Shown piece after piece: positions 42,250 to 51,622 of a stretch of DNA of 64,000 bases. A program made the position numbers and the translations under genes. The stretch's first letter is position 1; each line of letters begins with the position of its first letter. The DNA is taken from NCBI GenBank assembly GCA_902470905.1, contig CABRIC010000002.1, positions 1-64,000 on the forward strand, in the 5' to 3' direction. The stretch comes from an uncultured Collinsella sp. GTDB taxonomy: Bacteria > Actinomycetota > Coriobacteriia > Coriobacteriales > Coriobacteriaceae. Under the pieces are notes generated by a model. It searched no databases. It was given only the letters and a program-made list of their open reading frames with translations, and was not told where the DNA came from.

Positions 42250-43960
42250 AAAAGCGAAGACGGTCAACGTCCTCGAGGGGCCGATGACCGAGTCGTGCGC
42301 CGAGTTTCCCGCGCGCCACGTGTTTATCAAGTGCCCGGAGTGCCGCCGCGTGATCGATGAGGCACGCCTGCACGACAACCTCGAGGTCTGCCCTCGTTGC
42401 GGCAAACACTTTCGCGTGAGCGGTCGCGCGCGCATGCGCATGACGGTCGACGAGGGCATGTTTGAGGAATGGGATGCCAATCTGGCGTCGGAGGACTTCC
42501 TCTCGTTTCCCGGCTATGCCGACAAGCTCAAGAGCGTGAGCGAGCGTTCGGGCGAGCGTGATGCCGTTGTGTGCGGCAGGGGCGAAATCTGCGGTTGCGA
42601 TACGGCGCTCTTCTTTATGGACGCCAACTTTATGATGGGCTCGATGGGTTCCGTGGTGGGCGAGAAGATCTGTCGCACATTTGAGCGCGCGGCCGAGCTG
42701 GGATTGCCAGTTGTCGGCTTTACCGTTTCGGGCGGTGCGCGCATGCAAGAGGGCGTGACCTCGCTTATGCAGATGGCCAAGATTTCTGCGGCGGTTAGGC
42801 GCCATAGCGAGGCAGGCGGCCTGTATATCACGGTGCTCACTGACCCCACGACCGGAGGCGTAACCGCGAGCTTTGCCATGGAGGGCGACATTATCCTGGC
42901 CGAGCCCGATGCCCTGACGGCATTTGCCGGCCCGCGCGTGATCGAGCAGAACATGCACAAGCGTCTGCCCAAGGGATTCCAGCGCTCCGAGTTTTTGCTG
43001 GAGCACGGCTTTTGCGATGCCGTTGTTCCGCGTGGCGAGATTGCGCTCACGGTAGGCGAGCTGCTGGCACTGCACGAAGGGCACGCGCCCGGCCTGGGGG
43101 CTCCGCACGAGATTGTGCATACGGGTCGTCGCGGCAAAAAGCTGGGACACTTGTTCAAGCGCTCGACCGCACCAAAAACCGCGCTCGAGATTGTCAAGCA
43201 GACCCGCTCGGCAGATCGCGCCACGGCGGGCGAGATGATCTCGCTGGGCCTGGATGGATTTGTGGAGCTGCATGGCGACCGTTACTTTGGCGACGACGCC
43301 GCCGTGGTGGCTGGCATTGGCTGGAAAGACGGGCGACCCGTGACGGTTATCGCCGTCGAGCGCGGTACCACGACCAAAGAGCGCATGCGTCGCAACTTTG
43401 GTATGGCACATCCCGAGGGCTACCGCAAAGCGCGTCGCCTTATGCGCCAGGCCGAAAAGTTTGGTCGACCGGTTCTGTGTCTGGTCGATACTTCGGGCGC
43501 GTTTTGCGGCATCGGTGCCGAGGAGCGCGGCCAGGGCGAGGCGATTGCCCAGAATCTCATGGAGATGAGCGGCCTTAAGACGCCGATTGTCTCGGTGGTG
43601 ACAGGCGAGGGCGGCTCTGGTGGCGCGCTGGCGCTGTCCGTGGCCGACCGCATCCTGATGCTCTCGAGCTCGGCCTATTCGGTCGTGAGCCCCGAGGCCT
43701 GTGCGTCGATCCTGTGGAAGGATACCGAGCGCGCGGATGAGGCCGCCGAGGCGCTTAAGCTCACGGCCCCCGATCTGTTGGCGCTCGACATCATCGACGG
43801 CATTGTTGACGATAGGGGTCTGTCGCATGAGGAGATCGCCCGTGCCGTCATGTCCTCGGCATTTGATGCCTTCGATACGCTTGGACGGCTCGACGACGCG
43901 ACCCTCACAAACCTCCGCTACGAAAAGTACCGCGCAATCGGTCAGTACCGCACGATGTGA
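42236..43960 (+). CDS. accDA: Acetyl-CoA carboxylase carboxyltransferase, fused beta-alpha chain
   Basis: This 574-residue protein joins AccD (about 1-285) and AccA (about 290-574). The AccD zinc finger is CPECRRVIDEARLHDNL followed by EVCPRCGKHF. The AccD half then shows VSGGARMQEG, and the AccA half ELHGDRYFGDD, DTSGAFCGIGAEERG and GEGGSGGALAL. It transfers CO2 from carboxybiotin to acetyl-CoA. The two subunits are separate in E. coli. ATGs at 42236 and 42242 are both inside accC. It is the last gene of the fatty acid operon; a hairpin overlaps its stop codon. Confidence 0.95.
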   Translation: MLMNRKAKTVNVLEGPMTESCAEFPARHVFIKCPECRRVIDEARLHDNLEVCPRCGKHFRVSGRARMRMTVDEGMFEEWDANLASEDFLSFPGYADKLKSVSERSGERDAVVCGRGEICGCDTALFFMDANFMMGSMGSVVGEKICRTFERAAELGLPVVGFTVSGGARMQEGVTSLMQMAKISAAVRRHSEAGGLYITVLTDPTTGGVTASFAMEGDIILAEPDALTAFAGPRVIEQNMHKRLPKGFQRSEFLLEHGFCDAVVPRGEIALTVGELLALHEGHAPGLGAPHEIVHTGRRGKKLGHLFKRSTAPKTALEIVKQTRSADRATAGEMISLGLDGFVELHGDRYFGDDAAVVAGIGWKDGRPVTVIAVERGTTTKERMRRNFGMAHPEGYRKARRLMRQAEKFGRPVLCLVDTSGAFCGIGAEERGQGEAIAQNLMEMSGLKTPIVSVVTGEGGSGGALALSVADRILMLSSSAYSVVSPEACASILWKDTERADEAAEALKLTAPDLLALDIIDGIVDDRGLSHEEIARAVMSSAFDAFDTLGRLDDATLTNLRYEKYRAIGQYRTM

Positions 43961-43985
43961 CAAAGGGACAGCCCACATGTCACAT
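43955..43985. repeat. REP-like hairpin (GGGACAG loop)
   Basis: ATGTGACA (43955-43962) and TGTCACAT (43978-43985) enclose AAGGGACAGCCCACA. The element contains the accDA stop codon (TGA 43958-43960). A close relative is at 45223. Confidence 0.75.
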
Positions 43986-44000
43986 TGGGAAAGGCGTTCC

Positions 44001-45215
44001 ATGTCACAAGGTTCTAACACCACGTTTGCAACGACGGTTTCATCAAACGCCATGGCCGTGGTGGACTATCTGTCCAAAAGTATGATGTCGGCGCTGCCCT
44101 TTATTGTCTGCGCGGCGTTGTTCCGCACCGTTGCCGTCATTATGGGCGAAGGCATGCTGGGCCTGTGGCCTGCCGATTCCGAAATCTATCGCCTGTTCTA
44201 CAGTTGGCTCTATAACGCCGGCTACTACTTTTTGCCCATTTATCTTGGTTGGGCGGCCGCCCGCCAACTCGGTTGCTCGGAGCAGCTGGGCATGATGCTG
44301 GGCGGCGTATTGATTGCGCCCGATCTGCTTAAGCTCGTCGATGCCGCATCGACGATGGGGGCATCGATGACTTCCGTGTATGGTCTGCTTCCCGCGCCGG
44401 TCAACGATTACACGACGACTGTTATTCCGGTTCTCATCTCGGTGCCCGTGCTATGGCGAGTGGAGTGTTTCTTTCAGCGCGTTATCCCTAAGGCCGTGGC
44501 GTTTTCGTTCGTTCCGTTTGCGACCATGCTCGTCATGGTTCCGGTTTCGCTGTGTGTCACGGCGCCGGCGGGCAGCTATCTGGGCATGCTGTTGGGCCAG
44601 CTTATGTTTATGCTTGGCAATTCCGGTGGCATCGTGTCGCTGCTTACGCTCATGGGGCTTGCCGCGGGCTGGGAGTTCCTTAAGATCGCGGGTGTCAGTA
44701 ACGTTGTCCTATCGCTTGCCTATGCGCAGTTCATGAGTGTGGGAACGGATTCGTGCATCTTGATCGCCGCGACTATGGCGACGTTTGCCGTTTGGGGTAT
44801 GCCCTTTGGCGCGTCGCTCCGCGTTGCGGATAAGGACGAGAAGGCGCTCATGCTTGGCTATTCGATCTCGGGCGTGCTTGGCGGTGTAAGCGAGCCGGCG
44901 CTGTACGGCTGCGGCTTTAAATATGGCAGGTGCCTGACGTGCATGGCCATTGGCGGCGCCGTCGGAGGCCTTGTTGCGGCCGTGGGCCACGTTACGGCCT
45001 ATACCATCGGCATGACGAATGTCCTCATGGTTATTGGCTTTGCCACGGGCGGCATCTCGAACCTGCTGTGGTGTTGCGTTGCCGGCGGCACGGCATTTGC
45101 GGCGTCTGCGGCGCTGAGCTACTGCTTTGGTGTGGTGCCGACGAAGGGACAGGCGACGGGGGACGGAGCCGATTCGCCCAAAACCTCGAAGAGCGTGGCC
45201 GAGGCAAGCGCATAA
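44001..45215 (+). CDS. PTS EIIC-type membrane protein, no EIIB or EIIA
   Basis: A 404-residue protein with the PTS_EIIC fold of the glucose/sucrose type: SALPFIVCAALFRTV, FLPIYLGWAAARQLG and GYSISGVLGGVSEPALYG. No EIIB cysteine domain follows, and no partner gene is adjacent. It may use an EIIB from another system or work without phosphorylation. ATG at 44001 follows GGGAAAGG; an upstream ATG at 43977 lies in the REP hairpin. The charged C-terminal tail is short. Confidence 0.83.
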   Translation: MSQGSNTTFATTVSSNAMAVVDYLSKSMMSALPFIVCAALFRTVAVIMGEGMLGLWPADSEIYRLFYSWLYNAGYYFLPIYLGWAAARQLGCSEQLGMMLGGVLIAPDLLKLVDAASTMGASMTSVYGLLPAPVNDYTTTVIPVLISVPVLWRVECFFQRVIPKAVAFSFVPFATMLVMVPVSLCVTAPAGSYLGMLLGQLMFMLGNSGGIVSLLTLMGLAAGWEFLKIAGVSNVVLSLAYAQFMSVGTDSCILIAATMATFAVWGMPFGASLRVADKDEKALMLGYSISGVLGGVSEPALYGCGFKYGRCLTCMAIGGAVGGLVAAVGHVTAYTIGMTNVLMVIGFATGGISNLLWCCVAGGTAFAASAALSYCFGVVPTKGQATGDGADSPKTSKSVAEASA

Positions 45216-45222
45216 ATCGATC

Positions 45223-45246
45223 GACAAGGGGACAGCCCCGCATGTC
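45223..45246. repeat. REP-like hairpin, degraded
   Basis: GACA (45223-45226) and TGTC (45243-45246) flank AGGGGACAGCCCCGCA, a close match to the loop at 43963-43977. ATGTCACATT follows as in the other copy. The stretch 45247-45358 has no other feature that I can support. Confidence 0.55.
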
Positions 45247-45358
45247 ACATTCCAAGGCCGTGGCCCGTGTGGGTTGCGGCCTTTTGTATCTGGGGGACAA
45301 AGTGGCTACACTACAATCCGTTTGAGCAATAGATATATAGGTAGTACCGTGGGGGCGG

Positions 45359-46519
45359 ATGCAGATGGTCGAGTGGATTGTTCGTCGTGCGCAGGGCGAC
45401 CGTGCACGTGTGGGTACGTTGACGGGCATGGTGTGTATTGTCGCCAATGTGGCACTATGCGCTGCGAAGGGTGCAATTGGCGTGCTGTCGGGATCGGTTT
45501 CGATTGTGGCGGATGCCATGAACAACCTGTCCGATGCCAGCTCGAATATCGTGAGCGTGCTGGGCTTTAAGCTGGCGAGCAAGCCGGCCGACCCCGAGCA
45601 TCCTTACGGCCACGGTCGCTACGAGTATCTCTCGGGTCTGGTCGTGGCGGCGCTCGTGCTGCTGATTGGCGTTGAACTGGTGAAGTCCTCGGTTGAGCGC
45701 GTCATCCACCCCGAACCTGTCGAGTTCTCGCTTGCCCTGGTGGCAGTTCTAGTGCTTTCGATGGTCGTAAAGCTTTGGATGGCGGCCCTCAACCAAAAGC
45801 TCGGTGATCGCATTGAGTCCGAGACGCTGCATGCGACCGCGCAGGATTCCAAGAACGATGTTCTTGCCACGGGCGCCGTACTGGCGTGCGCAATTGTTTC
45901 GCAGGTGACGGGCATCAACCTTGACGCTTGGGTCGGCCTTGCCGTTGGTGCTTATATTGGCTGGAGCGGTTTTGAACTCATCCAGGATACGGTGAGCCCG
46001 CTTTTGGGCCAGACGCCCGATCCTAAGCTGGTCAAGCACATTCGAGACAAGATCATGAGCTATCCCGGCGTTTTGGGCGTTCACGATCTGATGGTTCACG
46101 ATTACGGCCCGGGCAGGAAGTTCGCAAGCGCTCACGCCGAGATGGCAGCCGAGGCCAGCCCTCTGGAAAGCCATGACACGCTCGATAACATCGAGCAGGC
46201 GTTTAGGAACGAAGACGGCATGATTGTCACGCTTCACTACGATCCCATCGTGACCGATGACCCCAAGCTGGCGAGCATGCGTTTACGCATCAACGCTATG
46301 GCTCAAGAGATCGATAGCCGCCTTTCGATTCATGACCTGCGCTGCGTGCCGGGTCCTACGCACACCAACGTGATCTTTGACTGCGTGCGACCCTCGGATC
46401 TGCAGATGAGCGCCGAGGACCTAAAGCGCGCGCTGGCGAAACGGGTCGAATCGGAATATCCCAAGTCGATTGCCAAGATCACGATCGACGAAGACTACGT
46501 AGGCCATACCCACGAGTAG
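45359..46519 (+). CDS. Cation diffusion facilitator family transporter
   Basis: A 386-residue CDF protein with six membrane helices in the first 210 residues and a cytoplasmic ferredoxin-like domain after them. Family markers are IVADAMNNLSDASSN in helix 2, HPYGHGRYEYLSG, and HATAQDSKNDVLATG in helix 5. It exports a divalent metal such as Mn, Zn or Fe by proton antiport. Helix 2 shows DxxxN rather than the DxxxD of zinc transporters, so manganese or iron should be considered. The start has only a weak ribosome site (GGGGGCGG). Confidence 0.88.
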   Translation: MQMVEWIVRRAQGDRARVGTLTGMVCIVANVALCAAKGAIGVLSGSVSIVADAMNNLSDASSNIVSVLGFKLASKPADPEHPYGHGRYEYLSGLVVAALVLLIGVELVKSSVERVIHPEPVEFSLALVAVLVLSMVVKLWMAALNQKLGDRIESETLHATAQDSKNDVLATGAVLACAIVSQVTGINLDAWVGLAVGAYIGWSGFELIQDTVSPLLGQTPDPKLVKHIRDKIMSYPGVLGVHDLMVHDYGPGRKFASAHAEMAAEASPLESHDTLDNIEQAFRNEDGMIVTLHYDPIVTDDPKLASMRLRINAMAQEIDSRLSIHDLRCVPGPTHTNVIFDCVRPSDLQMSAEDLKRALAKRVESEYPKSIAKITIDEDYVGHTHE

Positions 46520-46558
46520 GGCTGCGCCGGTAAAGCTGGTTATACAGAAGGGGAGAGC

Positions 46559-47185
46559 ATGAAGCGTCTATATCTACTCCGCCACGGTCAGACGGAATTC
46601 AACGTTAAAAAGCTCGTCCAAGGTCGTTGCGATTCTCCGCTCACCGATTTGGGTCGTCAGCAGGCACAGACAGCAGCCGCATGGCTCAAGGCCCACGGCG
46701 TCGTCCCCGACAAAGTTGTCTCATCACCCTTAGGCCGAGCCATGGACACAGCTCAGCTCGTCGCATACGAGCTCCTCGGCCCGGACGCAGCAGTCGAGCC
46801 CTGCGAAGGCATCATCGAGCGCTGCTATGGAACCTTCGAGGAAGGTCCCCACGACGCATTGCCTACCGACGTCTGGGATCCTGGCGAGGATTTGGTCCCC
46901 TTCGGAGGAGAAGGAAGCCGCGCGCTGCAAGAACGCATGGTAGGCACCCTCACCAATCTCATGGGCGCCGAGGGCATCGAAACCCTCCTAGCAGTAAGCC
47001 ACGGCAGCGCCAGCCGCCAATTCATCAAAGCTGTAGCCCCAGAGGGCTTCGAACTCCCAGCAAAACTCCCCAACTGCGCCATCATGATCTTCGACTTCGA
47101 TGAGGCAAAGCCACAAGCAGAAGGCGAGCCAATGCAATGCAAGTTCACCCTCCAGCAAATAGTGGACCCCCAACAAAGTAATTAG
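46559..47185 (+). CDS. Histidine phosphatase (phosphoglycerate mutase-like) protein
   Basis: A 208-residue member with the catalytic LLRHGQTEFNVKKLVQGRCD, then SSPLGRAMDTAQL, acid Glu in IERCYGTFEEG and the second His in LAVSHGSASRQF. It acts on phosphate esters; the lack of mutase-specific loops suggests a phosphatase (PhoE or cobalamin-phosphatase-like). GGGGAGAGC precedes the start. From about 46690 on codons shift to A-ending forms, as at the end of the 15813 gene, and a large hairpin follows here too. Confidence 0.87.
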   Translation: MKRLYLLRHGQTEFNVKKLVQGRCDSPLTDLGRQQAQTAAAWLKAHGVVPDKVVSSPLGRAMDTAQLVAYELLGPDAAVEPCEGIIERCYGTFEEGPHDALPTDVWDPGEDLVPFGGEGSRALQERMVGTLTNLMGAEGIETLLAVSHGSASRQFIKAVAPEGFELPAKLPNCAIMIFDFDEAKPQAEGEPMQCKFTLQQIVDPQQSN

Positions 47186-47229
47186 CTGAGCGAGCAGAGT
47201 TAAGCAGACATCAACGTGTCGTCTCCCGA

Positions 47230-47367
47230 GCTTGGCAGAGGGACGGCGAAATAAATTAAGTTTGTCGCGAGTTCCGCATGCAAAGGAAAGCACTTAATGT
47301 GCTTTCCGTCTTGCGCAGGACTGCCCGAGCAGCAAACTTAATTTATTTCGCCGTCCCTCTGCCAAGC
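47230..47367 (+). repeat. Large hairpin element, copy C (upstream of rplC)
   Basis: The outer arms 47230-47264 and 47333-47367 are a perfect 35-bp inverted repeat. The apical stem is GGAAAGCAC-TTAAT-GTGCTTTCC (47285-47307). The core segments CGCGAGTTCCG, AGGACTG and CGAGCAG match copy B, while the outer arms are mostly different sequence. No U-tract follows. It lies upstream of the rplC leader. Confidence 0.92.
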
Positions 47368-47426
47368 CCAGGCGACTCCACGCACTTTACCTGCGTAAAC
47401 AATGTGAGTGAAATATGAATCTCGAT

Positions 47427-47634
47427 GGATACGCCCGCAGCCGTGTATACTAAACAGCTGTGTGAAACCAGGGGAGTATTCTGGCTGGACAAAATGCCTG
47501 CTTAATAGGGTTGTCAGGTAGTCCGGACGCAATACAAGGCTGGGGAGCACGTCGTGTAAGTAGTGGTCCTCTAGGGGCGTACGCTCGGTGGTGTACGCAT
47601 TGTCCCAAGACCACGCGAGAGTTGGGATCATATC
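47427..47634 (+). promoter_or_regulatory. rplC upstream motif and structured leader
   Basis: GGATACGCCCG, then CCGTG and TATACT (47427-47451) match the region ahead of rplB almost base for base; TATACT may be a -10 box. Downstream, GTGGTC with GACCAC and an inner GCGTAC with GTACGC form a hairpin at about 47562-47614. GACAA and TTGTC form another near 47490-47515. The leader may be the target of an autoregulating ribosomal protein (L4 in E. coli). Confidence 0.5.
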
Positions 47635-48255
47635 TTGATCAGCATGATTCTCGGCCGCAAGATTGGCATGACCCAGGTTTGGGACGAGGACGACAACGTC
47701 GTTCCCGTCACGGTCATCCAGGCTGGCCCCTGCGCTGTCTCGCAGGTTAAAACTCAGGCAACCGACGGCTATGACGCCGTCCAGATCGGTTTCGGCGACA
47801 TCAAGGCCAAGAACGTGAACAAGCCCATGGCTGGTCACTTCGCCAAGGCTGGCGTCGAGCCTGTCCGTTTCCTTCGTGAGGTCCGCGTCGAGAACGGCGA
47901 GGAGCACAAGGTCGGCGAGGTCGTCACCGTCGCTGATTTCGCTGATGTCGAGAAGGTCGACGTTATCGGTACCTCCAAGGGTAAGGGCTTCCAGGGTCGC
48001 ATCAAGCGCTGGGGTCAGCGCCGCGGTCCTATGACGCATGGTTCTCACTTCCAGCGTCACCCCGGTTCTATCGGTCAGTGCGCCTATCCTGCGCGCGTCC
48101 TCAAGGGCGTCAAGATGGCCGGTCACATGGGTAACGAGCGCGTTACCGTCAAGAACCTTTCCGTTGTCCGCATCGATGCCGAGCAGAACCTCATCTTGGT
48201 CAAGGGCGCTGTCCCGGGTGCCAAGAATGGTCTCGTCGCCATCCGTATGGCCTAA
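47635..48255 (+). CDS. rplC: 50S ribosomal protein L3
   Basis: A 206-residue L3 with [17 protein letters not shown] and the internal tip [20 protein letters not shown]. It reaches toward the peptidyl transferase centre. TTG at 47635 has GGGA at 7 nt; ATG at 47644 is an alternative without a ribosome site. It leads this unit, since rpsJ is far upstream and terminated. Confidence 0.95.
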   Translation: MISMILGRKIGMTQVWDEDDNVVPVTVIQAGPCAVSQVKTQATDGYDAVQIGFGDIKAKNVNKPMAGHFAKAGVEPVRFLREVRVENGEEHKVGEVVTVADFADVEKVDVIGTSKGKGFQGRIKRWGQRRGPMTHGSHFQRHPGSIGQCAYPARVLKGVKMAGHMGNERVTVKNLSVVRIDAEQNLILVKGAVPGAKNGLVAIRMA

Positions 48256-48301
48256 GGGCCCAGCCCATTTAGCCCAGCGTCATACCAAGGAGAACACTTA
48301 A

Positions 48302-48928
48302 ATGGCAAAGTTTGAAGTAAAGAACAGCGAGGGCAAGAAGGTCGCCGAGGCCGAGCTCGCCGCTGAGGTGTACGGCATCGAGCCGAACATCCACGTTATG
48401 CACCACATCGTCAAGTGCCAGATGGCCTCTTGGCGTCAGGGCACCCAGTCCGCTAAGGGCCGCTCTGAGGTTTCCGGTGGCGGCAAGAAGCCTTGGCGTC
48501 AGAAGGGCACCGGCCGTGCCCGCCAGGGTTCCATCCGTGCTGCCCAGTGGCGTCACGGTGGCGTTGTCTTCGCCCCCAAGCCCCGTTCCTACGCTAAGCG
48601 TATGAACAACAAGGAGGTCAAGCTGGCTATGCGCTCCGCGCTGTCCGCCAAGCTGGCCGATGGCGAGCTCGTGCTCGTCGACGACTACGGCTTCGAGAAG
48701 CCTTCCACCAAGGCTGCCGTCGCCATGCTCAAGGCTCTCGGCCTTGAGGGCAAGCGTCTGACCATCATCGTTCGCGATGAGGACGTCAACGCCTACCTGT
48801 CGTTCCGCAACATTCCCAAGACGTTCATCATCACTGCCGACGAGGCCAACACCTACGATCTCGTCAACAACAACGCCGTGCTGATGCCCGCCGACATCGC
48901 CGCTCACTTCGGGGAGGTGCTTGCATAA
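48302..48928 (+). CDS. rplD: 50S ribosomal protein L4
   Basis: A 208-residue L4. The exit-tunnel loop SGGGKKPWRQKGTGRARQGS, then IRAAQWRHGGVVFAPKPRSY, is intact. L4 is the autoregulator of the S10 operon in E. coli. CAAGGAGAAC precedes the ATG. The stop is directly followed by the rplW start. Confidence 0.97.
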   Translation: MAKFEVKNSEGKKVAEAELAAEVYGIEPNIHVMHHIVKCQMASWRQGTQSAKGRSEVSGGGKKPWRQKGTGRARQGSIRAAQWRHGGVVFAPKPRSYAKRMNNKEVKLAMRSALSAKLADGELVLVDDYGFEKPSTKAAVAMLKALGLEGKRLTIIVRDEDVNAYLSFRNIPKTFIITADEANTYDLVNNNAVLMPADIAAHFGEVLA

Positions 48929-49216
48929 ATGACCGCCCACGAGATCATCATCCGTCCGATCGTGTCCGAGCGTTCCTTCTCCGGCATGGAGCTGAACAAG
49001 TACACGTTCGAGGTCGCCAAGGATGCTAACAAGTATCAGATCAAGGACGCTGTCGAGGAGATCTTCGGCGTCAAGGTCGTTCGCGTGAACACCCTGACGG
49101 TCAAGCCCAAGACCAAGCGCGTGCGCTATGTCGCCGGCAAGACCCGTTCTTGGAAGAAGGCCATCGTCACGCTGGCCGAGGGCGACACCATCGAGGTCTT
49201 TGGCAACCAGGCCTAA
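48929..49216 (+). CDS. rplW: 50S ribosomal protein L23
   Basis: A 95-residue L23 with IIRPIVSERSFSGMELNKYT and VRYVAGKTRSWKKAIVTL. It forms the docking site for trigger factor and SRP at the tunnel exit. It starts right after the rplD stop, behind GGGGAGGTG. Confidence 0.97.
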   Translation: MTAHEIIIRPIVSERSFSGMELNKYTFEVAKDANKYQIKDAVEEIFGVKVVRVNTLTVKPKTKRVRYVAGKTRSWKKAIVTLAEGDTIEVFGNQA

Positions 49217-49395
49217 GACTCGCTGCTGTTGAGTGAGCTCATGCCTCCCAAATAGGGGAGGCGAGAGCTCAAGGTTTTGGGCGTATTAAATGGACACGCC
49301 CGGAACCGTGTATACGTCCGGTGTCATCGCACCCGAGGCAGAACCTCGAATCCCTGTCTGCGATGGCTAACGGATTCCTATTGAAAGGGATTGTA
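49217..49395 (+). promoter_or_regulatory. rplW-rplB intergenic leader with shared motif
   Basis: GAGCTC-AT-GCCTCCC and GGGAGGC-GA-GAGCTC (49237-49272) make a strong hairpin. GGACACGCCCG, then CCGTG and TATAC (49292-49315) repeats the rplC upstream motif. A gap of 179 bp inside this operon is unusual and suggests a second promoter or an attenuator. Confidence 0.5.
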
Positions 49396-50226
49396 ATGGC
49401 TGTAAAGCACCTTAAGCCGACCTCCGCTGGTAGGCGTTGGCAGACGATCTCCGACTTCTCCGAGATCACCTGCACCAAGCCCGAGAAGTCTCTTCTCGAG
49501 CCCCTGCCCAAGAAGGCCGGTCGTAACAACAACGGCCGCATCACCACCCGCCACCAGGGCGGCGGCGTGAAGCGTCGTTACCGCGTGATCGACTTCAAGC
49601 GCAACAAGGACGGCGTGCCCGCCAAGGTTGCCACGATCGAGTACGATCCGAACCGTTCCGCTCGCATCGCTCTGCTGCACTACGCTGACGGTGAGAAGCG
49701 CTACATCCTGGCCCCCAAGGGCCTCGAGGTCGGTCAGACCATCATGTCCGGTTCTGACGCCGACATCAAGCCGGGCAACGCTCTGCCCCTCGCCGACATC
49801 CCCGTCGGTACGCTCATCCACGCCGTCGAGTTCCAGCCGGGCAAGGGCGCTGCTATCGCCCGTTCCGCCGGTAACTCCTGCCAGCTGATGGGTAAGGAGG
49901 GCAAGTACGCTATCGTTCGTATGCCTTCCTCCGAGATGCGCCGCATCCTCGTTACCTGCCGCGCCACCGTCGGTGAGGTCGGCAACGCCGATCACTCCAA
50001 CATCGTCATCGGCAAGGCCGGCCGTAAGCGTCACATGAACGTGCGCCCGACCGTCCGCGGTACCGTCATGAACCCTGTCGACCACCCGCACGGCGGTGGC
50101 GAGGGCAAGAACCACACCTCTGGTCGTCCCTCTGTTACCCCCTGGGGTAAGCCGACGAAGGGCCTTCGTACGCGCAAGAAGAAGAAGGTCTCGAACCAGC
50201 ACATCATTCGTCGCCGTAAGAAGTAA
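49396..50226 (+). CDS. rplB: 50S ribosomal protein L2
   Basis: A 276-residue L2 with [28 protein letters not shown] and the C-terminal [19 protein letters not shown], which carries the conserved His near the catalytic centre. ATG at 49396 follows GAAAGGGA; the in-frame extension to 49321 has no L2 similarity. Confidence 0.97.
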   Translation: MAVKHLKPTSAGRRWQTISDFSEITCTKPEKSLLEPLPKKAGRNNNGRITTRHQGGGVKRRYRVIDFKRNKDGVPAKVATIEYDPNRSARIALLHYADGEKRYILAPKGLEVGQTIMSGSDADIKPGNALPLADIPVGTLIHAVEFQPGKGAAIARSAGNSCQLMGKEGKYAIVRMPSSEMRRILVTCRATVGEVGNADHSNIVIGKAGRKRHMNVRPTVRGTVMNPVDHPHGGGEGKNHTSGRPSVTPWGKPTKGLRTRKKKKVSNQHIIRRRKK

Positions 50227-50258
50227 TTTCGGATACCGAGTTTTAGGAGAAAGCACTT

Positions 50259-50519
50259 ATGAGCAGAAGTCTCAAAAAGGGCCCGTTCGTGGAGACTCGC
50301 CTTCTCTCGCGTATCACCGCGATGAACGAGGCTGGCAAGAAGGACGTCGTGAAGACCTGGTCCCGCGCGTCCACCATCTTCCCCGAGATGGTTGGTCACA
50401 CCATCGCCGTCCACGACGGCCGCAAGCATGTGCCCGTGTATGTTACCGAGTCCATGGTTGGTCACAAGCTCGGCGAGTTCGCGCCGACTCGTACGTTCCG
50501 TGGCCACAAGGCCAAATAG
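50259..50519 (+). CDS. rpsS: 30S ribosomal protein S19
   Basis: An 86-residue S19: [38 protein letters not shown] and the basic end [15 protein letters not shown]. It is in the 30S head next to S13. TTTTAGGAGAAAG precedes the ATG. Confidence 0.97.
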   Translation: MSRSLKKGPFVETRLLSRITAMNEAGKKDVVKTWSRASTIFPEMVGHTIAVHDGRKHVPVYVTESMVGHKLGEFAPTRTFRGHKAK

Positions 50520-50533
50520 GGGGTTAACCGTAA

Positions 50534-50905
50534 ATGGCAACTAAGTCTATTGAAACTGAGGCCACCGAGGTTCGCGCCGTCGCTAAGTACGTGCGTGTTT
50601 CCCCCAGCAAGGCCCGCCTGGTGGTCGATCTGATCCGCCGCAAGCCTGTCGCTCAGGCCTTCGACATCCTCCACTTCTGCGACCGCGCCGTCGCCGTGGA
50701 TGTCGAGAAGGTTCTCCGTTCCGCCGTTGCGAACGCCGAGAACAACAACGGTCTGCGTGCCGACAACCTGGTTGTCGCCGCTGCCTATGTTGACGAGGGT
50801 CCGACGCTTAAGCGCATCCGTCCCCGCGCCAAGGGTTCCGCTTCTCGCATTCTGAAGCGTACTTCCCACATCACCGTCGTCGTTGCTCCTCGAAAGGAGG
50901 CGTAA
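50534..50905 (+). CDS. rplV: 50S ribosomal protein L22
   Basis: A 123-residue L22 with [20 protein letters not shown], then the tunnel-lining beta hairpin [20 protein letters not shown]. It is the macrolide-exit-tunnel protein. It starts 14 bp after rpsS. Confidence 0.97.
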   Translation: MATKSIETEATEVRAVAKYVRVSPSKARLVVDLIRRKPVAQAFDILHFCDRAVAVDVEKVLRSAVANAENNNGLRADNLVVAAAYVDEGPTLKRIRPRAKGSASRILKRTSHITVVVAPRKEA

Positions 50906-50911
50906 AGCTGT

Positions 50912-51622
50912 ATGGGTCAGAAAGTCTACCCCACCGGCTTCCGTCTTGGCATTACCGAGAACTGGCGCTCCCGCTGGTTCGCAGAGAAGGATTACGCTAA
51001 GACCCTCGGTAACGATCTCGAGATCCGCAAGTACCTCGAGAAGCGTCTTTCCCGCGCAGCTGTCTCCCGCGTCGAGATCGAGCGCGCTGGCGACAAGGTG
51101 AAGGTCATCATCCTCACCGCTCGCCCCGGCGTTGTCATCGGTAAGAAGGGTGCCGAGATCGATACCCTCCGCACCGAGCTCGAGAAGGTCGCTGGCGTCT
51201 CCAAGGGCCAGCTCTCCGTCGACGTTGTCGAGATTAAGCGCCCCGAGCTCGACGCCAACCTCGTTGCTCAGTCTATCGCCGAGCAGCTCGAGGGCCGCGT
51301 TGCCTTCCGTCGCGCTATGCGCAAGGCTGTCCAGTCTGCCCGCAAGGCCGGCGCTAAGGGCATCCGTATCCAGTGCTCCGGTCGTCTCGGCGGTGCCGAG
51401 ATGGGCCGTCGTGAGTGGTACCGCGAGGGTCGCGTGCCTCTGCACACCCTCCGTGCCAAGATCGACTACGGCACGGCTGTCGCCAGCACCACCATGGGTG
51501 CCTGCGGCGTGAAGGTCTGGATCTACCTGGGCGAGAAGCTCCCGGGCCAGCCTGTTCCCAACCCTGCACTCGAGGGCTCTTCCCGTCCTCGTCGTCGTAA
51601 CTCCGAGAGGAGGGGTCAGTAG
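50912..51622 (+). CDS. rpsC: 30S ribosomal protein S3
   Basis: A 236-residue S3 with [14 protein letters not shown], the KH-domain [16 protein letters not shown] and [20 protein letters not shown]. It helps form the mRNA entry channel. The stop overlaps the rplP start (TAGTG). Confidence 0.97.
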   Translation: MGQKVYPTGFRLGITENWRSRWFAEKDYAKTLGNDLEIRKYLEKRLSRAAVSRVEIERAGDKVKVIILTARPGVVIGKKGAEIDTLRTELEKVAGVSKGQLSVDVVEIKRPELDANLVAQSIAEQLEGRVAFRRAMRKAVQSARKAGAKGIRIQCSGRLGGAEMGRREWYREGRVPLHTLRAKIDYGTAVASTTMGACGVKVWIYLGEKLPGQPVPNPALEGSSRPRRRNSERRGQ

